21,739 nt of DNA, taken from Methanobacteriota archaeon (GTDB lineage Archaea > Thermoplasmatota > Poseidoniia > Poseidoniales > Poseidoniaceae). The translations under genes were made by a program, and so were the position numbers. The notes under the pieces were generated by a model. That model was not told the origin of the DNA and made no database searches. It was given only the letters and a program-made list of their open reading frames with translations. The stretch covers positions 27,777-49,515 of the forward strand of contig PBXF01000014.1 in the NCBI GenBank assembly GCA_002727515.1, written 5' to 3'. Numbering within the stretch: the first letter of the stretch is position 1; each line of letters starts with the position of its first letter. Shown one piece after another: positions 16,588 to 21,739 of this stretch.

Positions 16588-17772
16588 TCAATAATATGCG
16601 TCAGCATATGCATTTACGCTACCTACTATTTTGTCATCCTCGTTACCAATCCCTATTTTGATTATAGTAACATCAACTTCGCATCCATAATAAGACCCAT
16701 CGCAGAGGTCTGTCGCCCCCTCTGAAATTGTAATTTCTTCAGAAGTACTCCAGTAGCTGTCACCATCAGTTGTGTATATACAATCAGAAGTTGAATCTTC
16801 ATATCCAGATTCTTGGCAAGTCATTGATTTTCCACCGTCAACTACGATTTGTATCTTCACTACAGCCCATGATAAATCGTCTCCTTGAGTCATTTCAATG
16901 TGTACTAATTTTTCTCCAGATTCGTTAGACATCGGACCTTCAGCATCTCTGTCAGAAAAGCTGAAATAATCAAAATCTCCTTGATATTCCGAGTTTGATT
17001 TACAACTTGAAGGCCCATAATCTTCAACCTCTTCCGCAAGATTGTTGAATTTATTCATCCAACTAGAAGTTGCATACCCATACTCATCAAGAACAGGAGG
17101 TTCAATATCACTAACCATTGGATTACAATTTACGATTAGATATGTTACTAATACAAGCCCCTTTTCCCCAACATAGATTTTGAAACAATCGCTTTCCCCT
17201 CCGATAGAGGCACATATTTTGTAGTAATCTCCCTTATCTTCAACTTCATATGAGCTGTAAAGGTTCTTTATGTAACATAAACCATCTTCATATTCGTAAT
17301 CAGCATCAAACATGTCAGTTATTTCCTCGCAATCCTGATTATTCTCTGCTGGAATTACCATCGTCAAATCATCTTCTGAAAATTGGTATCCAAATCCAGA
17401 TTCATCCCAGTAAATTACCCCGTAGAAATCAGGCTCAGTTAGGTAGTCATAAATGAAATAACCAGCAGTGCCTGCACCTCCTAAAACTAAAACTGAAACA
17501 ACAGCAATCGTTGCAATAGATGTTCCACCTGCGGCTGCAGCACCTGTTGTTGCAGCACCGGCAGCGACGCCACCAGCAGCAAGACTTCCGGATGGAGCAA
17601 CCATACTAGATGCCCCTAAACCTCCTAATCCTATGTCAGGCGGTGGCGCAATCATTCCAGCACTTTGAATCGCTGAATTAAAATCAGGATAATATTGACT
17701 CGTAAAATGTGCAGCATTTTCGGGTGAATGCCCCTGCTGTAGCAAACTTTGGTAGTACTGATTCGCGTCCAT
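16588..17772 (-). CDS. Type II membrane protein with cytosolic N-terminal motif and Cys-rich outer domain
   Basis: A 394-residue protein I cannot assign to a named family. Residues 4-31 form an aromatic, Gln-rich segment (QYYQSLLQQGHSPENAA then HFTSQYYPDF) that looks like a short helical hairpin. Residues 38-85 are a low-complexity Gly/Ala linker. One membrane helix lies at about 86-107 (IATIAVVSVLVLGGAG). The remaining ~285 residues should be outside: acidic, with about ten Cys (148, 166, 187, 196, 216, 257, 319, 331, 357, 364), suggesting disulfides. The last part (VHIEMTQGDDLSWAVVKIQI ... CEVDVTIIKIG) has the strand pattern of the beta-domain in archaeal pilin-like proteins, a weak resemblance only. 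A CTAAAT box 26.5 bases before the ATG points to a leaderless message of its own. Confidence 0.85.
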   Translation of the reverse strand: MDANQYYQSLLQQGHSPENAAHFTSQYYPDFNSAIQSAGMIAPPPDIGLGGLGASSMVAPSGSLAAGGVAAGAATTGAAAAGGTSIATIAVVSVLVLGGAGTAGYFIYDYLTEPDFYGVIYWDESGFGYQFSEDDLTMVIPAENNQDCEEITDMFDADYEYEDGLCYIKNLYSSYEVEDKGDYYKICASIGGESDCFKIYVGEKGLVLVTYLIVNCNPMVSDIEPPVLDEYGYATSSWMNKFNNLAEEVEDYGPSSCKSNSEYQGDFDYFSFSDRDAEGPMSNESGEKLVHIEMTQGDDLSWAVVKIQIVVDGGKSMTCQESGYEDSTSDCIYTTDGDSYWSTSEEITISEGATDLCDGSYYGCEVDVTIIKIGIGNEDDKIVGSVNAYADAYY

Positions 17773-17795
17773 GTTGCCGCTAATAACTGCATCTG

Positions 17796-17801
17796 ATTTA
17801 G
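17796..17801 (-). promoter_or_regulatory. TATA-like box for the type II membrane protein
   Basis: Minus-strand CTAAAT, centred 26.5 bases before ATG at 17772. It overlaps the stop codon of the upstream amidotransferase gene, so this gene can be transcribed separately from that pair. Confidence 0.45.
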
Positions 17802-18445
17802 TACTTGGGACTAATTAATGACCCGGTCACATCAAGGTCTTGTTTTCCATTTCCAAATGCGCTTCTTTCTTCCGAGGTCATGTCTCCGCACTCAACAGAA
17901 AATTCCAGTAGCGATGCGACAGCTTCTGGATGAAACTGGACTGATCTAATCGGGCGTGTTGGGTGCTTGCAAACGGCTATTTCACAGTGCTCAGAAGAAC
18001 CTATGACCTCCATTTCTCCTGAATCTATTACATGGTCTTGATGTGTGAACAACTGTTTTGTCATCTTTCCGTTCTTGTATGTGACATTTGCGATAAAAGA
18101 GGAATTTTCAGGAGCTCGTGTTACTTCTCCACCCAGAGCCTTGCAAATTATTTGATGACCAAAACATATGCCATAAAGAGGAACTTCTGTAGTTTGAATT
18201 AATTCTGCAACATCGTCCATCCAAGGCTCCCACATTGATACATTTCTTCTGCTTCCTGTTATGATTATTGCATCAGCATCTTCAGGTGAATTAATTCTTT
18301 TTCCGAACGGATAATTTCTTGGCTCATCAGTATGAGGTGCCCATAATATGACTTCGTAGCCAGGAAAATGTCTGATAATTTCTTCAACTCCCTTTTCCCC
18401 AAAAGCAACTCGTTCGGCTAATAGGTCTACAACGAGTAGTTTCAT
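17798..18445 (-). CDS. Class I glutamine amidotransferase domain protein (GuaA N-terminal-like)
   Basis: A 215-residue stand-alone class I glutaminase. The catalytic triad is visible: nucleophile Cys94 in YGICFGHQ, His172 and Glu174 in VQFHPEA. An oxyanion-type ITGSRRNV (62-69) replaces the usual GGP/SGGP loop, and GHQIICKALGGEV after the Cys is typical of this family. It resembles the amidotransferase part of GMP synthase, but the ATP-pyrophosphatase part is absent and the neighbours are not purine genes, so a generic member such as a gamma-glutamyl hydrolase-like enzyme is as likely. It overlaps the upstream membrane-protein gene by 4 bases (ATGA), so the two are translated together. The C-terminal ~30 residues (after about 185) are polar and lack a recognisable motif. 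Confidence 0.85.
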   Translation of the reverse strand: MKLLVVDLLAERVAFGEKGVEEIIRHFPGYEVILWAPHTDEPRNYPFGKRINSPEDADAIIITGSRRNVSMWEPWMDDVAELIQTTEVPLYGICFGHQIICKALGGEVTRAPENSSFIANVTYKNGKMTKQLFTHQDHVIDSGEMEVIGSSEHCEIAVCKHPTRPIRSVQFHPEAVASLLEFSVECGDMTSEERSAFGNGKQDLDVTGSLISPKY

Positions 18446-19095
18446 TCCTCTTCATCTCCATTCAATTCAGTTTCAAAAGAATATAGTGTTGCTATGAAAG
18501 AAAATGCAAGCAAGTATTCCATTGGTGCAGCCCAATCAATGTAAGGTTGCATCTTTGCCATGTCCCAGTCTCCATCAACGAATTCAGGATACTTTTGAAG
18601 TCCCAAATTTATTGAATATACCAACCCAAACAGTCCAGTAGCAGCGGTACATACAGAAAAGTATCGTATTTTCTTGCCAGTTGGTGAGGCATCTTTCAAT
18701 GCAATGTGCGTTACTACGCACCATCCCAGCCCGAAATAGAATATATTCAGTGCTGCTGCTACATGAATTTCTATATGATCATACATGTCCATGAATGAAA
18801 GTACACACAAGTTCGCACCTACCCAGATTCCAAACATCAACGAAATATGCATCCAATACCATCTTGCTCGCTCCCTATTAGCTGTGAATAATAACCAAGA
18901 ATAATACATTAATACCATACCATTCAATGTAAAACCGAGTGTGAAAACCCACCTTTGTATCCCCGGATAATCTGCTTCTGATATGAAGAAAGGAAAATCT
19001 CTAGCATCACCCGATACAAGATGTATAAAAGACGAAAGCAATATTGTAATCCCGGGTAGAGACCAACCTAATCGTGAAATTAGTACTGGTCTCAT
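18442..19095 (-). CDS. Six-helix membrane protein, DRAM/Frag1/Sfk1-like
   Basis: A 217-residue integral membrane protein with about six helices: roughly 10-28, 46-67, 79-103, 112-135, 143-165 and 188-207. The pattern of a first helix, an outer loop with FFISEADYPGIQRWVFTLGF, and a last helix preceded by DWAAPMEYLLAFSF fits the DRAM/Frag1/Sfk1 (Cwh43 N-terminal) family; the family's ISDxG loop and closing WxxE element seem to be represented. Eukaryotic relatives take part in lipid remodelling and membrane organisation, but prokaryotic members have no settled role. It ends in an acidic cytosolic tail (ELNGDEEE) and is translationally coupled to the amidotransferase gene. A weak CTATTA box lies 26.5 bases before the start codon. 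Confidence 0.75.
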   Translation of the reverse strand: MRPVLISRLGWSLPGITILLSSFIHLVSGDARDFPFFISEADYPGIQRWVFTLGFTLNGMVLMYYSWLLFTANRERARWYWMHISLMFGIWVGANLCVLSFMDMYDHIEIHVAAALNIFYFGLGWCVVTHIALKDASPTGKKIRYFSVCTAATGLFGLVYSINLGLQKYPEFVDGDWDMAKMQPYIDWAAPMEYLLAFSFIATLYSFETELNGDEEE

Positions 19096-19118
19096 AGAAC
19101 ATTTGAATTTGCACTGTC

Positions 19119-19124
19119 TAATAG
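19119..19124 (-). promoter_or_regulatory. TATA-like box for the DRAM-like/amidotransferase operon
   Basis: Minus-strand CTATTA centred 26.5 bases before ATG at 19095, within the 98-base divergent gap. The box is weak by sequence but has the same spacing as others in the window. Confidence 0.35.
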
Positions 19125-19164
19125 AACAAACGGTTTCATGAACAATACCATTTTGAAAAAAAGA

Positions 19165-19170
19165 CTAAAT
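19165..19170 (+). promoter_or_regulatory. TATA-like box for the SnoaL-like gene
   Basis: CTAAAT centred 26.5 bases before ATG at 19194, preceded by an A-rich run (GAAAAAAAG). No ribosome site precedes the ATG, consistent with a leaderless message. Confidence 0.45.
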
Positions 19171-19193
19171 GGTGCCGAATTGATATTATTATC

Positions 19194-19538
19194 ATGGGTT
19201 TAGTAAGTGACTATCACGAAGCCTTTGTCGCTGGTGACAAAGAGAAAATGAATGAAATTATACATGATGATTGCAAATTTATTCCACATGTGGGAAATGC
19301 TGTAATGACTAAGGATGACATGATGGGAATTGTGGGTTCCGGAATGGTTACTATCGAAAATGTGAGGTTGTTATATGAAAATGATGATGTCGGAGTTGAC
19401 CATTGTATTGCACACTTCGCAAATGGGTCTACCTCAGAAGCAGTTCTGACATATTATGAATTCAAAGATGGTCAAATAATCAGAGTGGAAACAGGTGCTA
19501 CTCCACTTAGTGATGATTACAATCTAATTGGTAACTAA
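19194..19538 (+). CDS. SnoaL/NTF2-fold small protein
   Basis: A 114-residue cytosolic protein with the order expected of a SnoaL-like NTF2 fold: an N-terminal helix (LVSDYHEAFVAGDKEKMNEI), an IHDDCKFIPH strand, a helix ending in MMGIVGSGM, then antiparallel strands (VRLLYENDDVGVDHCIAHF, SEAVLTYYEFKDGQIIRVET). The EAVLTYYEFKDGQI block with an aromatic strand and a DGQI turn is very typical of the family. Such proteins are small-molecule isomerases, cyclases or binding modules; the substrate cannot be told from the sequence. The usual catalytic Asp/His pairs are not evident beyond His27 and Asp28/29. It is monocistronic or read through into cysS, which starts 32 bases later and has its own likely promoter. 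Confidence 0.75.
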   Translation: MGLVSDYHEAFVAGDKEKMNEIIHDDCKFIPHVGNAVMTKDDMMGIVGSGMVTIENVRLLYENDDVGVDHCIAHFANGSTSEAVLTYYEFKDGQIIRVETGATPLSDDYNLIGN

Positions 19539-19541
19539 TGT

Positions 19542-19547
19542 TTGAAT
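19542..19547 (+). promoter_or_regulatory. TATA-like box for cysS
   Basis: TTGAAT within TTTGAATA, one base different from the TBP box TTTAAATA, centred 26.5 bases before ATG at 19571 in a 32-base gap. No ribosome site is near that ATG, so leaderless initiation is likely. Confidence 0.5.
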
Positions 19548-19570
19548 AACAGGTAGTTTACCCCACGTCA

Positions 19571-21052
19571 ATGCCACTAAAGGTTCACGACACTAGAAGG
19601 AAGGAGAAAGTTCCTTTCACTACGATGAATCCAGGTATAGTAAACATGTATGTGTGTGGAGTGACTGTCTACGATTTATGTCATTTAGGGCATGCAAGAT
19701 GTTACCTCTCCTTTGATATGATTCATCGGTGGCTGGAAAAATCAGGGTACGACGTAAACTATGTTCAAAATTTTACAGATATCGATGACAAAATCATCAA
19801 TAGGGCTAATGAAACAGGAATAGGTTGGAAAAAATTAGTCGATGATAATATCGAGAGTTATTACAAAGACATGGATTCTTTGAATATTTTGCGAGCAGAT
19901 TCTTACCCACGTTGTACTGAATATGTCGATGAAATGATATCTATAATATCTGATTTAATCGATAAAGGAAATGCCTATTCTGTTGATGATGGTGTATATT
20001 TTTCAGTTGAAAGTGCACCAGAAAAATACGGTGAACTAACCGGTCAAAACATCGATGCTGTTCGAGAAGGTGCCGGTGGGCGGGTAGAAGGAACTGGTAG
20101 TAGTAAAAGAGACCACAAAGACTTCGCATTATGGAAGGCAGCTAAACCTGGTGAGCCCACATGGGATTCTCCTTGGGGGGCAGGAAGGCCAGGCTGGCAT
20201 ATCGAATGTACAGCGATGTCTATGGATGCCTTTGGCCAACAATTCGACATACATGGCGGTGGCCACGACCTAATTTTCCCTCATCATGAAGCAGAGATTT
20301 TCCAGGGCGAATGTCATACTGGTTGTAGCCCCCTAGTCCATTATTGGCTTCACAACGGATTTGTTAACATAGACGGAGAAAAAATGAGTAAATCACTAGG
20401 TAATTTCTGGACTATCAGAGAAATTCTAGAAAAAGTAGATGCTATGGTTCTAAGATTTGCATTGATCAATGCTCATTATCGTTCACCTATTGACATGAAT
20501 GAACAACTTCTAAAAAATGCAGAGAAAAATTACGCACGTCTAATTTCAGTCTACAAGGCAGCATTAGAATTGATGGGTGATAATACTCCACCACTGCCAG
20601 ACGGAGATATAACTTCGCAGGTTCCAATTGTCAAGAGCCTCGGTTTACTTGAGAAAATGGCACAGGGTTTCGCAATAGCAATGGATGATGATTTCAATTC
20701 AAGGGAAGCCGTAGCAAAGGTTCTCGGTGCATTAAGAGAGATGGGCAAGATGCTTTCAACACTCGATGGAGATGACCTAGGAGCATACGCAATTCACTGT
20801 GTTGACTGGTTAGAGGATACAGCGGGTGATGTTTTGGGAGTATTACCTTCTCGAGAGGTAGTTTTGGCAGAACCTGAGGAAGACCCACGTCGAGCAGAAA
20901 TTGCTGAAAAGGTCGAAAATTTGATTTCACAAAGGTCTGATGCTAGAGCAGCAAAAGATTGGGATTTGGCAGATTCAATTAGAGATCAGTTAAACGAACT
21001 AGGCGTAGTAGTAACCGATACACAGGACGGTCCTGTTTGGGACTTAATCTGA
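19571..21052 (+). CDS. cysS: Cysteinyl-tRNA synthetase
   Basis: A 493-residue class I aminoacyl-tRNA synthetase that charges tRNA-Cys. The catalytic core shows MYVCGVTVYDLCHLGHARCY, with the zinc ligand Cys29 and the HIGH-type motif HLGH (38-41), then NFTDIDDKIINRA. GWHIECTAMSMDAFG and GGGHDLIFPHHEAEI carry the remaining Cys, His and Glu zinc ligands, and KMSKS is at 271-275 (GEKMSKSLGNFWTIRE). The C-terminal part holds the helical anticodon-recognition region and ends with the usual RSDARAAKDWDLADSIRDQL and a DTQDGPVWDL close. It is somewhat longer than E. coli CysS (461). Presence of CysS means this lineage charges tRNA-Cys directly and need not rely on the SepRS/SepCysS route. The last 9 bases overlap the convergent gene. 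Confidence 0.98.
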   Translation: MPLKVHDTRRKEKVPFTTMNPGIVNMYVCGVTVYDLCHLGHARCYLSFDMIHRWLEKSGYDVNYVQNFTDIDDKIINRANETGIGWKKLVDDNIESYYKDMDSLNILRADSYPRCTEYVDEMISIISDLIDKGNAYSVDDGVYFSVESAPEKYGELTGQNIDAVREGAGGRVEGTGSSKRDHKDFALWKAAKPGEPTWDSPWGAGRPGWHIECTAMSMDAFGQQFDIHGGGHDLIFPHHEAEIFQGECHTGCSPLVHYWLHNGFVNIDGEKMSKSLGNFWTIREILEKVDAMVLRFALINAHYRSPIDMNEQLLKNAEKNYARLISVYKAALELMGDNTPPLPDGDITSQVPIVKSLGLLEKMAQGFAIAMDDDFNSREAVAKVLGALREMGKMLSTLDGDDLGAYAIHCVDWLEDTAGDVLGVLPSREVVLAEPEEDPRRAEIAEKVENLISQRSDARAAKDWDLADSIRDQLNELGVVVTDTQDGPVWDLI

Positions 21053-21739
21053 TTCGGGCGGTTTAATTGGTGGCATTTCAGGAACGAATGATACCGTATC
21101 TTCATCCTGCCTGGACTTTGATATGATTATCACAGCAACCGCTAACGCAAAAATAATGACCATAATGATCGACAGGTACATCAAATTTTCATCTGCTTTG
21201 GTTTGTGCGCTATCTGTAATGTCTGTATCTTCACATATTCCAACACAAGTGTCTTCATCACCATCGCTTGTGCTGTTTGTTTGTTGCGAATCCGTGTTGT
21301 TTGTAACCTGCTCAAATGTACAACTACCATCGTTTCTTGTTGCGTCAGGATTGTAATTTAGAGCCGTGCTTATGGTACATCCATAGACATACGTAACTGG
21401 ATTACTATCTGTGTAGTTTATCTCTTCTCCTTCGACAGTGTCGATTGATGCTGTTCTGTCATAATATCTATCGTAAAGTAGAGACATATCGATTTGAGAA
21501 TTTGCTGAGTTTGAACTATTGATTACTCGGAAATATCTCTCATCACCCCATGTGTGTACTGGGTCCAGACCAACATTGACCATATTACTAACCTGTGAAT
21601 CGAAGTCCGAGAGACTGTCCCCAAATGCTTCATTCATCTCATTATAGTCAAATCTCATTGCCATTTCTAAGTCACTGACAATGTCTTCCCAAGATTGTCC
21701 TCCGTCCTCTACTCCAATGAAAGTTACATCCAGGGCTTT
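21044..21739 (-). CDS. Membrane-anchored surface protein, C-terminal part cut by the right edge
   Basis: The frame has no stop from 21739 down to TGA at 21044-21046: 25 codons lie upstream of the first ATG (21664), beginning KALDVTFIGVEDGGQSWEDI, so that ATG is internal and the gene continues outside the window. The visible 231 residues are extracellular up to a helix near the C-terminus (LMYLSIIMVIIFALAVAVII), then a short cytosolic tail ending in PPIKPPESD. A Cys motif, GCTISTALNYNPDATRNDGS plus the next Cys, matches the GCTDxxAxNYNxxAxxDDGSC type seen in secreted proteins of marine Bacteroidota and MGII. It is followed by an Asn/Ser/Thr-rich stalk with two more Cys (VGICED region). Overall function unknown. 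Confidence 0.75.
   Translation of the reverse strand, partial: KALDVTFIGVEDGGQSWEDIVSDLEMAMRFDYNEMNEAFGDSLSDFDSQVSNMVNVGLDPVHTWGDERYFRVINSSNSANSQIDMSLLYDRYYDRTASIDTVEGEEINYTDSNPVTYVYGCTISTALNYNPDATRNDGSCTFEQVTNNTDSQQTNSTSDGDEDTCVGICEDTDITDSAQTKADENLMYLSIIMVIIFALAVAVIIISKSRQDEDTVSFVPEMPPIKPPESD

Noticed and set aside
21044..21664. A complete 206-residue gene starting at ATG 21664
   Set aside because: The frame continues without a stop to the window edge, and the visible N-terminus has no signal peptide although the protein has an outer Cys motif and a C-terminal membrane helix; it is a fragment.

Overview
The window looks like a piece of a planktonic Marine Group II euryarchaeon (Candidatus Poseidoniales) or a close relative. 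The evidence is an archaeal TATA-binding protein, a mevalonate kinase, long secreted PKD-repeat proteins with a short cytosolic GLPxGWxxEQW motif, AT-rich DNA, very tight gene packing and TATA-like boxes placed for leaderless transcripts. The lineage call rests on recognising protein styles, not on a search.

Region 1 (1-7201, minus strand) is one operon: two large paralogous surface proteins (7201-3815, then 3795-160) followed by a gene cut by the left edge. Both large proteins have a signal peptide, a shared N-terminal domain, a CARDB-like domain, a chain of PKD/Ig-like domains, one C-terminal membrane helix and a cytosolic tail with the shared motif.

Region 2 (7309-10991, plus strand) is a sulfate-activation operon: a DHH/DHHA1 phosphoesterase, cysD, and a cysN-cysC fusion. 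Together cysD and cysNC make PAPS from sulfate and ATP. The DHH protein may recycle the by-product pAp (inference). Meeting it from the other side is a minus-strand operon: TBP (13358-12591), a small protein with sulfotransferase-like features (12594-12013) and a family-4-type glycosyltransferase (12007-10973). Taken together this could be a PAPS-supply plus sulfated-glycan module, with the gene for a general transcription factor at the head of the sulfotransferase/glycosyltransferase operon. The TBP is unusual: it carries about 72 extra residues inside its second repeat.

Region 3 (13393-16587) has mevalonate kinase (isoprenoid lipid precursor synthesis) divergent from a membrane-bound HdrE/HdrD-like Fe-S oxidoreductase that resembles ETF:quinone oxidoreductases of the EMO type.

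Region 4 (16588-21739) holds an unrecognised type II membrane protein with a cytosolic N-terminal motif and a Cys-rich outer domain, a class I glutamine amidotransferase coupled to a six-helix DRAM/Frag1-like membrane protein, a SnoaL/NTF2-fold protein, cysteinyl-tRNA synthetase, and the 3' end of another membrane-anchored surface protein that runs off the right edge. Convergent genes here abut or overlap at their 3' ends. No stretch over 300 bases lacks a gene, and I see no RNA genes, CRISPR arrays or insertion sequences.
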